From positions 1 to 64,000 of the forward strand of contig JASANG010001883.1 of assembly GCA_030248215.1 (NCBI GenBank): a DNA stretch of 64,000 bases, written 5' to 3'. How positions within the stretch are numbered: the stretch's first letter is position 1; each line of letters opens with the position of its first letter. This document shows, piece after piece, positions 23,101 through 35,705 of this stretch. The notes beneath the pieces are model-generated. The model saw nothing but the letters and a program-made list of their open reading frames with translations. It ran no database searches and had not been told where the DNA came from. This DNA is from Enoplolaimus lenunculus. Lineage: Eukaryota > Nematoda > Enoplea > Enoplida > Thoracostomopsidae. The position numbers were made by a program, and so were the translations under genes.

Positions 23101-23661
23101 GTCAACCATAGATTTAGCCAAGGCTAAAAAAATTTCATGGGACTACGAAGGGAGAAAGCAATAAGTTTGTTAGGAACGAAAATTTTCCAGCATGGACATT
23201 TCCAGGGTGTATACCCAGGAGGATGCTGATAACACTGACTCATTCAAGAAAAATTCAAATTTAGCCATGAAATGATCGGGTGACGTCATGAGAAGTTCAA
23301 ATATATAAAAGTTTCAAAATCCAATCATTTGTGGGCAAATGCCGGCTGGGTGGGCGGAGGGGATAACCGAACAGACCCGCCACGTGATCTTAAGCTTAAT
23401 TCTCGGCCACATAACAATGATTTTGTTCAGAGGTGACAACCAGTAACACAGCAGCTCGCTTACAAACGCTGAAGCCATCAACGTTTGTTTCGGGTTTTGC
23501 ACCAGTCTACAACAGGATCTGCACTGATGTGAATATACGCGAATGCAGACAAAATGCAATTATGAACAAAAATTTCTCACGGCTTAAATAGCGCTAGAAA
23601 CGTAAAGCTAAAACAGATTTGAAACTCTGATGCTTGAAAAAAAGTTAAATTTCAAAAAGTT
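20147..23661. repeat. 3.5-kb near-perfect palindrome, arms about 1.4 kb
   Basis: The left arm 20147-21551 and right arm 22262-23661 are inverted copies with only scattered differences and one small indel block near the inner end; the spacer is about 710 bp. Open frames in the arms occur as mirror pairs (for example 20253-20498 on + and 23314-23559 on -) and look non-coding. Each arm holds a duplicated 66-bp unit (21095-21226) and a GGTTATCCCC end shared with the family at 28631-29238. The outer edges could be flanked by ACT. It may be a foldback transposon or a recent inverted duplication. Confidence 0.85.
21548..21663. repeat. A/C-only low-complexity tract beside the palindrome loop
   Basis: Over 100 consecutive bases contain only A and C, as A runs broken by single C or CCC words. 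It starts exactly at the inner end of the left arm and has no counterpart at the right arm. This may be real simple sequence or an assembly or sequencing artefact at a hairpin. Confidence 0.7.
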
Positions 23662-26600
23662 ACTCGTCAAAATCTAAAACTTAAACCACTTCTGCTAAAA
23701 ACTATCCACTATATAGTTTAAGCTTATTGCTTAGAAATCTTTCCAGCATGTTAGGCGTATCTATACAAATGGGTATGCTAGGGTTATACCCTCAAAAAGT
23801 TAATTAAACCGTCACAGCTTTAGTTTCTTTGAAACTATGAAATAACTACCGTCTCTCGAACTGTCTTCAGACGAACGCTGGCTACGCTCATGAGCAGCAT
23901 CACAGTTTCAGAGCTGTCAAATTTGCTGTCACAAAGCTTTAATAGCTTACTTATCCGGTGGCTGGATACGGTGAGAATTTTTAATCAGGCATACCCTCTT
24001 AACTGGATTAAAAATTTAATCTTAACATCCGGATATTTTCTCACGGTACTGTACGCAGGTTGTATGCTCCGTTAATTGTTAGACATAAAATCTGTTGGCA
24101 TTCTTATTTGATAAATAGGAGAAAATGCAGCCCCGTAGCCAGCTCACCTAGCTGAGGGGGCTCAGAATTTATCAGGAGGGGCAAAAAATGGTTTTCGATG
24201 ACTTACAAGCATGCTTGAAAATTTTCTATTGGAGGCAAAATTCTTCATGGGGAGCTCAATCCCCTCCGGCTGCAGACCCAGGGAAATGACGCTGAAAAAG
24301 TTTTTTAATACCAGCTGGAAACTTAGACACTTTCCACTGAATATAACACCTCTAAAACACACCAGCAACCAGTGGCGTAGCCAGAACTTCGTTCCGGAAG
24401 GGTGCAAACTTGTACAAGTCTTGCGAATATTGGTAGCGAGTAAACAATTTCTTTAACTCCACGATCCAGCAGGTTATTAAAAAGTCTTTAAAAATCGCGT
24501 CTTTTGGGTTATTCATTCCCCAACCAGCCGGCGTTCGCCCAAAAATAGCCATTGGTGCTATCGTATTACAGAAAACATACACATTATCGAAATTTCTCTA
24601 GTGTTGGATAAATTTTAAAATTAAACCTACTACCTGCTATATGAAACCACGGGTGTCCGCAGAAAAATTATATTTGGGGGAACAATTGCAATTCAAGATG
24701 TTTTACTTTTAGACCGAGTCTTATTTTGGAAGGCACCAGCCAAATTTGAGGAGACGCGGCCCCTCCCAATCCAGTGGGGACGCCCTTGTATAAGACAAAA
24801 TTTTTTCGCTCGCTATTTATACACTAAACTAATGACAAATTTGAACGATTTGAAATCATGCCTAAAGCAGTATCCATACCGTAGAACAAAGCAGGAAGCT
24901 TCCGAGACTGACTTGACACATCCTGACTGAACCGTTATGGCTAATTCTGACTAAAAATGCAATTTGCCCTTTTTTCGGTTTAAAGCCTTCCAATGCAAAA
25001 TCTTCGATACGCCACTGGAACAAACACTAACAGGTAGAACCCTACACGTACAAGCCCACCCTAGCACAACATATGACAGTCACATAAAAACGATATGAAA
25101 CAAAAATGCTAGTGATTAATAAAAAAATTTTAGTACTAAATAAATATTTTCAGCTACACAGACACCGCTTGGCTTATTTCGGAATGTGAGCTTGATCTAT
25201 GCGCGTTTAGTCAACGGGTTCGCTACGTATTTTGTAGAAGATTACCATTTGTCGCAACCAGTCATAGGTTTATATTAACTTATTTTACAGGTACAAGATA
25301 TTTGATTTGTTCTTAACAGCAGATTTTCGCCCAATTCCGGCGGTAGTTTGTCCACTGAACATCAGACCTTATAGAAGTCACGGCTCTTGTACACTTTCTC
25401 GTATAGGCTTACCGCGCTTAGGTTAAGACTTAGGCTCAAGTTCGAGAAAAAACTGACATGAGCTTAAACCGAACCTCCGCTTGAGCCATTAGGGATTGTG
25501 CAAGAGTATAAATGATAAATCGATTCGTTTCAGCTGACAAATAAATAGAAATGTGTTTCAAAATCATCGGGATCATTGCTCCCCACCGGCTGGCGTCATC
25601 TCAAACTTCGTATTGAGGGTGCAATTTTTGCTACCCCCCTCCGGGTTACGTCTATGCTGCGTATTCAGAAAACTCCAAAAAATATATGTCTAGAATGTCT
25701 CTAAATTGTGCTAAATGCGTTTCTTATATACGGACGGTGCTAAAATAGTTCTTACGCAAATAAGCATACTACTTACTTAGCACCCAGCAAACTAAAGAAC
25801 GACATAGCGGAGATAGGGGGCAGTTCGAATAATTTATAGCGAGAGCAAGAAGTTGCCATTAAATCGGAGGGGGGCATAGAGAATATTTAACAGTGAACAG
25901 TGATACATATGTCTAATAGATTTCTTTTATAAATAATCGAAAAAAATAATAACTCGAAATTTCTAGCAGTTGCGATAGAGTCCAAGGCGTTTGCAAGACG
26001 AACCTGGCGGGGGGATTCGCCGCTGAAATTTCTTAACGAAACAGAAACAATATTAGCATTTTTAATATATTTCAAACTAAAACGAGTAAACGTTTGAGTG
26101 TCGTTAATAGTTACCGACGCTCCAAACTCTGTTTTTCTTGGGTTGCAGTAGTTTATCCCTTCTCAAAATGAAATCCTGGTTTATTCGCCCTGAAAGAAGA
26201 CAGTTGTATCGCAGAACAAAAGACATTTTGCCGACGATATATATGCTTTACACATTAGCTGCTTGTGAATGAGGTTGTATGCAAAGAAATAAAATTATTT
26301 TGTGCGTAGACTGAAGAGGGGGTATACGTGTAACAACAAATCTTGGAAAACGTTTCGAGTAGGAAGGTAGGGAGCGTAGAGGACTGATTGGCAGTTTGAC
26401 AGCGTGCCAGCATTGTTTTTTACACCTAAAGGTCAAATTTTGGGGCTAGTAGTGCTGTCAAGGATGCACGCATATTTGTAGAAGGCAAAAATTGTTTTTG
26501 GTCTATTATGGGTCTTATAGCTGTAAAAGATACGTTCCAACAAAAGGGTTGCGCGTCGTAGAATATTTTTGATACAGTAAAATCTCTAAATAATCTATAT

Positions 26601-28185
26601 ATTAAAGCTGGAACGCCCCACATACGTGTTTTGGGCAACGTTTCAGCATTACTTTATTTGCAATAATTTCTCACGAAATACACGTGATTGTTCTATGACA
26701 AAAAAATTTGCAAGGAAATTTTGGTTTGTGCTTTCGCTAACTTTTGCGCATGACGCAAAGCTGGCAGACTAGTTTCCGTTAAACCAGATCATATATCTGT
26801 TGTGTTGTCACTTTATTTTAAAATCCGATTTTTAAGAGACACAGGTCCACAGTACTCCAGCAGCGTTTACTATTTGTTTGGTATAAGTTTTGCGTTTTGG
26901 ACACGCCACTGCCATGGACGTACAAAGCCATGGATAGGATATCCTAAAATGGATTCTTGTATTACCATTTGAAAAAGTTCTTCAAAACCACCTGGTAAAA
27001 AATCACAACACGAGGTTAAAGAGCTTGACAGCGGTTCTTGCACATTTCCTCTGTATTCAGGGTAAAAGCTTATACTTCGGGTTGAGTAAATCTTTTTCTA
27101 TACCTTAGCATTGCATGAGCGTGAGTCTGTGGAAAATGTACAGAGCCAGTTCAAGCCGGAAACGCTGTTCCTGGCCGGCTGGCGACACCGTTGTTATTGT
27201 AATAAACTCTAGCGAAACGATTCATGTAAATGAAAATTTTCACAGCACAAGTTTCAATAGTAACAGATAAATTAACTAAAACAACAACAAAAACGTATCT
27301 ACCGCTGTGCACATTTATCATATTACCAGTTTTTGCAATATAAAAACCTATTAAGTACGGCCTAATTGTTTCGGAGATAATGGGGTTGAAATCACTACGA
27401 AGCATTTCAGGTCTTGTACATTTGCCCGAAATGGCTCTCGTATACTCAAACCAAACTGCGTGAACCTTTGCCTAAGTCTAAGCCAAAGCAAGCCTGACTC
27501 TTAAAGGTGAAGACAGTGTACAAAAGCGGCTATTTCAGAAATAAGCATATTCTCTTAACGCACAAGTGGGTACATATTTCCCTCCTTAGTCGGCTTGGCA
27601 CAAAGTAGACTCTGACTCGAACAATGCAGTAAGCAGCGGCTTTCCCTTCGGCTTAATCTTGAGCTTAAAAATGAAACAAATAAGTAATGTGTGAACCGCT
27701 TACTGTGCAATAATTTTTAATGTCGGGGTAATGTAAACAAGTACCAAGGAACTGTTTTTGCTTTTTTCTATAGAACAATTTCCAAAGTCGCAGATCTTAC
27801 GCTTAGTCTTAGCCGTAAGGCTTAAGCGTCTAGATTTTGTTTCGGACCTGTTCTATACATGTTCGCTTTGGTTACGGCAAAAATCGCACTCAAATTGCAT
27901 AAATTGCAAATAATTGCAAAACTGCGTGCAAATTACGCACAACACACAAACCAATTTGCACACTAGCGCTCCAGCCAGCCTAGCGGAATACACTGGCAAG
28001 TGATGCGCGTAAGATTATTATCTGTAAATAACATTGAGTTCTTACACATAAAAAAGTTTCAGTTTACCCCCCACAAACCCCTTTTGAAAAGTGCTGTTAT
28101 ACGCACAAGAAATAATTAATGACCCACGAGCTCGTGTATTCATCATCAGGGGCCTGTGACGGATTCAGCGGGCTAACAGGGGTTG

Positions 28186-28363
28186 GGTCCATGTAAAGAT
28201 CAACGACGGAACGTTTTTCTTTAGGACTGCAACGGAGTGGGCCTACGCTATTAGACTAATTTTTGCTCAGGCTTAGGCTTACGTATAAGCACATTCTTCG
28301 GCTTAAGCTTAGGCTTAGTAATACACTAATACTACTGTTACGGCCCTGCTGTAAACATTGTCC
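28186..28363. mobile_element. TTAGGC-array MITE
   Basis: Begins GGTCCATGTAAAGATCAA and ends in ACATTGTCC, with CTTAGG hexamers and a CATTCTTCGG word inside. Flanks AGGGGTTG and AGGTGATG agree at 6 of 8 positions. Confidence 0.7.
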
Positions 28364-28630
28364 AGGTGATGTATGCCTCACCAACTATGTCAATATTGTA
28401 ATTATCGTGAGACAAATTGTCCAACTGAAGCTTTGAGTATGTTTTCTAGCCCAACAGCTGAAAATGTGGCAATTGCACCGATAGAACCCAAAAAATAAGC
28501 AACGAAATTTACAATACACGCTTACGTTCTAAAAAATTAAAATAAAACATTCAAACCGCAAAAAGTACTTGCTCCCAGGGGCAGTGATATGAAGAACATA
28601 AGGGGGGGCGCACGCCCAATTTTTTTGACT

Positions 28631-29238
28631 ACTTTCGGTTATCGTCCCCCCTAGCCTGCGATTTCCCAAAAATGGTTGGATTTTGCAAATTGTTACATAT
28701 TTGAGCTTCTCATAACTTCCCCTGGTCATTTCACGACCAAATTTGCATTTTGAAAATTTGATTTTTTAAAGTCTACACCAAGGTCCCCACTTGGGATTCC
28801 ATTTTTTTGCTCAAAAGTTAGGCATATTGTATAACATTCGACGCAGCCTGCGCAGATGAGTCCAATTCTGTTAAATATTCTACAATAAAACGTCTCGGGT
28901 CTGGCTAACGAGTTGTGGTCCAATAACTATCTTGGCACGGTGCCAAAGATTTGGTACGGCACCAAATTAGTTATTAGCTCATAACTCGTTAACCAGAGGT
29001 TTGAATGTAGAAAATTTAACACAATTGGATTCAGCTTCGCAGACTACGTCGAATTGAATATTCGTTTAATAAAAATTGAGTCCCAATTGGGGACCATGGT
29101 CCTTGGGACCTTAAAAATTAAATTTTTCAAAAATTAAAATTTGGTCGTGAAATGACCAGAGGAGGGGTTATGAGAAGCTCAAATATTGAACAATTTTTAA
29201 CTTTTCAGCAACGCTGGCTAAGGGATAACTGAAAAGGA
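28631..29238. mobile_element. Palindromic MITE, 608 bp, arms about 300 bp
   Basis: The ends are CTTTCGGTTATCGTCCCC and the complement of CCTTTTCAGTTATCCC. The arms match along most of their length, including TTTGAGCTTCTCATAAC and GGTCATTTCACGACCAAAT. They meet at a central CTTGGCACGGTGCCAAAG. Partial copies are visible at 7000-7150, 8570-8750, 24500-24600, 55795-55975 and within the arms of the 20147-23661 palindrome. No target duplication identified. Confidence 0.75.
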
Positions 29239-29659
29239 CCTGCAATTTTAGAGTACTTTTTTCAAGGGGGTAACTTTGAAAACCAATTTATCACATGCTG
29301 AAAAAGCTCAACTATAAAACTTTTCACACTTTTTCAGAACACCGACCCAATCTTACAAATTAAGCAAAACAGGCGTCTGCTCGGATCAATTTCGAAGCGC
29401 CCCATCGCCCCCTCTTATCACTGCCCTTACTTTTTCCACCAGATAAACCTGGATAATATACCTGTCGAGAAGAGTTCGGTGACTTACAAGCAAGGTTGAA
29501 AATTTTCTACGAAGCTATTAGGGGATGAGCTACACCCGTCTCCCCTTCTGGCTACAAATCCGTATCTCATAAGCCTTTGTACCTCCGACATATACTCAAA
29601 GAAACACTGATCATTTCATACACAGATAAATATAACTGAATTTTATAAATAAAAAATAG

Positions 29660-29934
29660 GGCCTATGTATAGAACAGGGCCGGATGGTTTTCCGGAGGGG
29701 CTATAATAGAGTCAGTTTAAGTTTTAGACTAATTTTTTTGCCTAGGCTTAGGCTTAGGCTTAGGCTTAGGCTTACGAATAGGCTCATCCATACGCTCAGT
29801 CTTAATGGGCTTAAGCTTAGGCTTAGGCTTAGAAATAGGCTCATCCATACGCTCAGTCTTAATGGGCTTAAGCTTAGGCTTAGGCTTAGGAATATGCTTA
29901 TACTACTGTTCCGACCCTGCTCTATACATGGACC
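29660..29934. mobile_element. TTAGGC-array hAT-type MITE, long array
   Basis: Begins GGCCTATGTATAGAACAG and ends CTGCTCTATACATGGACC, with a perfect 8-bp duplication AAAAATAG (29652-29659 and 29935-29942). The interior is a higher-order tandem: hexamer runs separated by an approximately 65-bp unit with CATCCATACGCTCAGTC, present twice almost identically. This copy shows how the arrays grow. Confidence 0.9.
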
Positions 29935-30683
29935 AAAAATAGTAAAAATTACGCAAATATGTAAAGTTTTGAATAAATCAACCCATACTAAAGAGACAGA
30001 CCACTGTATCGTTCATACATTGCTGCTTTTTATTTTAGACCCCAACGCCCCCACTGGCGTTGTGGTAGGGCGATATTGTCCACAAATTGAATGAAAATGT
30101 GTTTTATATGGCAATGGTTTTAACAACTGCGCAAATTGAGTACATCGGAGCTGGCGGATCCCGGATCCCCAACGTGAGAATCAAAACGTCTAAAGGGACA
30201 GGTATTTCACAAGCTGTAAAACTGACCATCTGGCTGCATAGTCGAAACATTTTTTCTCATTCGCCAGTCTGGCCAGCCTTGAAAATTAAGCTTGCTTGTA
30301 AAGTCATCGAAAACGTTTGTATGCCTCTACCCTGAAAAATGTAAGCCTCCTAGCAAGGCGAATTGGCTACGTGCTTGAGTCAAACATTTTCCCGTAGTTC
30401 GAAACGAAAATAAAACTTAACCCAAATGGCGTTTGGCTGGCTTGCTCGCTTTTCACAATTATATCTTTGTGCGCTCCATTATCAGTGTATAATTTCTGAA
30501 TCTGTCACTGTACAGGACGTACCGAATGAAACTATGGTGATTACCAAAAACGAAGCAAATCGAAATTCACACGATAAAACATCAATCCCCGGCCTCATAG
30601 CAACCGGGAATTGTTATAAAAGGATGCTATTTCTTGCAGGCGGTCACGGAGTCAAAGAAAATTTGCTAAAATAAAATTTAGGT

Positions 30684-30869
30684 GGCCCATGTATAGAACA
30701 GGGCTGGATCGTTTTCCGGAAAGGCTATAATAGAGTCAGTTTAAAGCTTTAGACTAATTTTATTGCTTAGGCTTAGGCGTAGGCTTAGGAATAGGCTCAT
30801 CCATACGCTTAGGCTTAGGCTTAGGAATATGCTTATACTACTGTTCCGGCCCCGTTCTATACATGGGCC
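30684..30869. mobile_element. TTAGGC-array hAT-type MITE
   Basis: Begins GGCCCATGTATAGAACAG and ends CGTTCTATACATGGGCC. Flanks ATTTAGGT and AATTAGGT are an 8-bp duplication with one change. Nearly intact inverted ends suggest a young insertion. Confidence 0.85.
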
Positions 30870-33050
30870 AATTAGGTTATAAAATAGTTGCCACCCTTCA
30901 CAACAGTATTCGGCATAAGCAAGTACGAATCGAATAGAAAAAACGTATGAATGAATAGCAAAAATAGATAGACAAATTAAAATTTATGAATGAAATCAAA
31001 CTACCACGTATTCTACACCATCAATGAATGTCTGCAATACGTATATATGCAAATTTTTAGTAAACAGTGATACTTTTGGTGATAGGTGCCAAATTTTATA
31101 CTGTGTTCTGCAGTATTTTGCTTTCTTTCGGGCGGTGACAGCAAGGGCGTCCACACCGGGGGCATTGGGGGCCGTGCCTCGCAATTCATCTGGCGCCCTC
31201 CCTCCCCCCCAAAAAAGATTCAGTCTGAAAGTAAACAATCTTGAACTGCAATTGTTTGGGCCCCCACTAAATTATTCAGTGCCCTCAGAATATAATTTTC
31301 TGCGCACGGCCGTGGGCGTCAGTCGAAAATTATACTATGATGATTATTCAGGAGCAGAGCTAAGATATATGAAGGCATAAAAAGGCAAAATACAATTCTA
31401 CGATGATCTCGAAAAATGTTTTGACGCCGTTGTTGCTAAATAGCAGATTCAGACGGGTGCGGGGGTCGTACGCCCCGCGTCAGAAATTTTTTGTGATAAA
31501 ACGATAAGGTCTCCAGGTCCTTACCCTTCCAAATTTTGCGTTTCATAACATTTGCTAGCCCGCACCTCGTCAGATATTTTTGAATCCGCCTCTCTTTAGT
31601 AGCTTGGAACGCGGGCACGATTTTGTTCTTGGCGTGTCAAACAGGGGTGCAGCAGCGATTTTTGGTAGGCAATCAAAAATCAAAAGACAGGCAGAGTAAT
31701 TTGCAAATATCGTGCGAATAAAAAGCGAGGTATAATCGAGTCCATTTTTGGCGTTAAATGTTTAAAATTATAACACAAAACTTCAGTTTTGGTAAGGCTT
31801 TAGGGGGTCATCGACAATCGCACGTTTCTCTGGGGGTTTCGATGACAACTCCTGACACTCCTGTTCCCGAGTGTCTGGGTGTGGCAGTTGGGCAACGGGA
31901 CAATGCAACTGTAGGTATAATCAGTTCAGAACAATGTTGCCATAGGCCTTAGGTTTTCTATTAGGCTAATTCAAAATCATTGGCATGAGGTTTCTGCTAG
32001 GCTTAAACTATTGAAATTTCAGCTGTTAAAATAAATTTAATTGGTAACGATGCTTCAATTAGACAGTGTTTTAAAACTAGACGAAACTGAATACGTATAG
32101 AAGCTGTCCCCTCCTTTGTGATTAGCCCGATATTGGTAATGATTAAAAAATAACATAGCTAAACTGTGGTGTTGAATTTTTAACAACTAAAAACAACCGT
32201 TTCCCTGTAAAAAAAACATAAAAAAATAAGGATGATCATTAAAAGCATACATTGTGCAAACATCTGGCACTGTAACTGGTGCTATACCAACTGCATTTTT
32301 AAGACTCAGTTTCCGGTCCCCGCATTCAATGTTTGTGGTATTAATAAAGACGATGCGGCCCGCCCCTGTATTGGGCTGGCTCTCTTCTCGGTCACTGAAG
32401 GATTACATACCGACACACATATTAACAAAATGAGTCTTGACTCGTGTTGATAGGCTTAAATAAATGGTATTTTTTGTTGGTTAAAAATGGCTCAGCGTTT
32501 TACTGGGGGCGCGCAGCTGCCCGGGCTGGCTGTGATACGCTTTTCAGGGCGTGTATATTTATTAATAGTAAGACAATTAAGTAAGTTACTAAGTTTTAAA
32601 CCAAAAAATCTAAAACTACGTTCAGGAGTTGCTATTAAAATTTGTGGTCTCTTGTACATTTTTCCCCGCATTAAAAGGTAAGTATTAGGCTTAGACTTGG
32701 CACAGTCTTAGGTTAAAGCTTAGGTTTAGCTAAGACAAAAGTAAGTCGGTTCTTAAACCTAAGTCTAAACATTGAGGCTAAGCTATAGGCAGGTGCACAA
32801 GTTCCCTTTCGCTTGCGTTTATAAAATTTGGCCCAAATAATGCAGTGTATTTCAGCAGCAGCCACGGTTGAACATGAGTGCCAAATGTTTGGGTGTCAGT
32901 CGATACACATGCTAAAAACTAATGAGGATTCGTCGACGAATCTACGACAATTCGTCGCCCGACAACTTGTCGTCCAGCAGTATTGTAAAGGCTGAATAAA
33001 TCTAAGCAAAATTCTGAACGTATTCCAAAGCTTAAACCTATTAAAAGTGT

Positions 33051-33246
33051 GGCCCATATAAAGATCAGGGGCAGAACGTTTTTATGTGGGACTAGGAAAG
33101 AGTAACCTTCAGTTTTAGACTAATTTTTTGCCTGGCTAAGGCTTTAGGTTTACGCTGAGGAATATGCTTATTCTTACGCTTAGGCTTAGGCTTAGGATTA
33201 GGAATATGCTTATAATACTGTTCCGCCCTTGTTCCTTACATTGGCC
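33051..33246. mobile_element. TTAGGC-array MITE
   Basis: Begins GGCCCATATAAAGATCAG and ends GTTCCTTACATTGGCC, with CTTAGG hexamers inside. Flanking 8-mers match poorly, so it is older or the site has changed. Confidence 0.75.
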
Positions 33247-33919
33247 GCTGTAGTAATTGTCATTTTCGCAAAACTCCTTTCTAGTTTGAGTGGGATAACC
33301 TTGGACAAACCACAACAACAAATTCTAAATCCGCTTCTGGTTACCCTGAATCTAAGCATATCGTGATCTTAGCTTAAAAACGATCAAATCAAAAAGTTCC
33401 ACAACAGGCACCACAACAAATCGTTTCGTTGCAACTTGACAAAAAATTCCAGGCATTTCTGTGGTGATTTTGACACAGATAAATTACAACAGTCCCTCAA
33501 TTTTGTCACACACGTCAGGTACCCGCCCCCTTTTCAAATGCGTACCTTTGAATTTCTAGACATTTAGCCTATAAATCATTTTAATGCCTTTGTTGCCTTT
33601 GTATTTCTCGTAACAACCCTCGCGTATTGATGATTACCTTTTATATATATAAGCACGTGATTTAAATCCGTATATATACCGATTTATCTTCGGATATTTT
33701 TTCAGGGGATGCAGTGACGTGTGGTAAGCCCCTGGGTTACGTCACTGATCTTTTATATGTACAGTCGCAGGCAAGCTGTATAGGTCAATCTTGAGACACG
33801 CAGAAACAGAGGTGTCTGAGGTGTCTCTCGACACCCCCAGAAAAATAAAGGCCAAAGTCGAAGGGGTGGTGCCGCTGATACCCGTAACATGCACCAGAAC
33901 AACAATTTTCGTTGAGGAT

Positions 33920-34031
33920 TACGGCGCCGTTTGTCAGCGTCCGTTAACCGTACGGCGTCGTCCGTCATCATACGTTATCGTACGTGAGTTGTTTGCGTAA
34001 TAGTGACGGACAGCGCCAAACGGCGCCGTAC
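33920..34031. mobile_element. Short GC-rich palindromic element
   Basis: About 112 bp with ends TACGGCGCCGTTTG and the complement CAAACGGCGCCGTA, and inner pairs of GTCCGT/ACGGAC and CGTACG words. It can fold almost completely into a hairpin and stands out from AT-rich surroundings. No coding frame. Confidence 0.6.
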
Positions 34032-35531
34032 GTCAAAAAAGTATAGCGCAACTCGTATTGGGTCATGTGCCGTGGGTAAAAAATTTGACAATTTTTATGG
34101 TTCATGATGTAAAGTATGGTGGACACCTATGACCCATAATATTTTAATTAGTTCGTTCTATTAACAATAATGCAAATTTTATTAGCGTTGTTCCTTCCAT
34201 CTCTGGTTTTGTGTTAGAATTTAAAACATTAGTGCAAAAATGCGCTGGTTTCTCGCTCGCTTCGCTCTGGCGGTTTAATAGTTTCCTCGACGTCTGTTTT
34301 GACCCCAGCATTGTGTGCCAAATATATTAATCCCTGCCGGAACAGCGTAATACTGAAACTGCTGCGCCCTGGTTTGAAACCCCTGAAGAGAAATCTTTTC
34401 TGTGTCTCTGTCAATCTTCATTTTATGGATGGGTGAAACTCAAATTTGTACGCTAGAAGGAAGAACTAGAGCCATAAGATGAATTAAGAACCGTTTAAGG
34501 GGTCGTATGAGATTAAGCACTCTAACAAAGTGATGGAACCTTACGAATGGCTTCTGACTAAATCCAGAAGATTATTCTTAATTTAAAAAGGTGAGGCACA
34601 GTTTGTATTTTAGTCCGAGACCTATGTGTTATATTTTTGCAATATTCAAATCGCCTAGTAAATTTTACAGCATGTATACATAAACAAAGTCGCAGGGCTT
34701 TGGGGACGGCATTCGGAAAAGCTTAGCCTAGGGCCCGTAGCCCGAAAGAAGGCAACGGGGTAGTTCATCCCGCCCCAAGAAAAAATTAGGCCCCTCCCTG
34801 GGATAGGTTCAACCTCGCTTGTATGCCCTGCGAAAACTTTTCATACCCTATTGAACATTCTTTGACCCCCCTCCTAACATGCGGAACTGGATACGGCCCG
34901 CTTAACCTTAAATCTAGGATTATGCTTCAACTCACAATTAAACTCAATTTTCCTGATTTTGCTCGGGATCTGTTCTGTATACAGATTAACCCATGATTGG
35001 TACGTCATGCTGTGAAGTCCAAGGAAGGGAAGCTCACAGACAACCAAGCAAAATTTTGTCCCCTTGCCCCAGTTTGAGTAATATACTCCAAAATGAACCA
35101 GTTTAAAATTGTTTTCCTCCTTGCACGTTAACCTCTGCTACGGGCCTGTCTGGATCCCAATACGGCAACCAAAACCAGTCATAAATCGAGTTCAACCGTT
35201 TGAAACAATATTTATTTACTCTACGCGATTCTGGGATAGGCATTCCATGACGGAAAAAAATTAAATTTAGCCGATTGGACCCGTTGTTTTTATTGACCTG
35301 ATTGCACCGGGAAGGTTCTGTTCTAAATTTGTAGCTGCGCGCCTGGTCTAACAATAACAACACAGTTTCCTTTGATGGCTTTTAAGCATCACGTGAATTA
35401 CACGAGGTTATATTTTCATTTTACTCACATTCTGTGGCACCATGCTTTGTTGCAAACCACACATGACAGAAATTGTCTGTCTTACATCTGTCTTCGTTTT
35501 TAAAGATACTGAGTAAGAATTTTTTCATTAC

Positions 35532-35705
35532 TTCTTTCTCACATGAATATTTTCAATTTCATATGAGATGTAAATTCAAGGTAAGATTCGATCCCCAGTC
35601 TCACGGCTGGGGGGCGTTTACGATGACCACTGAGCTATTGGAGCCTGACGATCGAGCCCGAGTATGCTCTCACGTCTTGTGGAGATTTTCCTCTGCGCAT
35701 ATATG
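35532..35705 (-). mobile_element. tRNA-like SINE/MITE copy
   Basis: Shares TTTCTCACATGAATATTTTC and the CGAGCCCGAG...GCTCTCACATCTTGTGG-type sequence with 12592-12836 (separate stretches). On the minus strand, about 35650 down to 35583 has an A-box-like TAGCTCAGTGGTCATCG and a B-box-like GGGATCGAATC. The TTAA-flanked right end of the other copy is absent. Not an intact tRNA gene: the cloverleaf acceptor stem does not pair convincingly. Confidence 0.6.

Noticed and set aside
20253-23559. Pairs of identical proteins on opposite strands (81, 74 and 111 residues)
   Set aside because: They are mirror images created by the palindrome; no conserved motif, and overlapping frames compete in the same DNA.
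29684-30094. 136-codon frame rich in leucine and arginine
   Set aside because: The repeated peptide is a translation of the TTAGGC array in a MITE; similar frames appear in other copies (14373-14645, 43382-43684).
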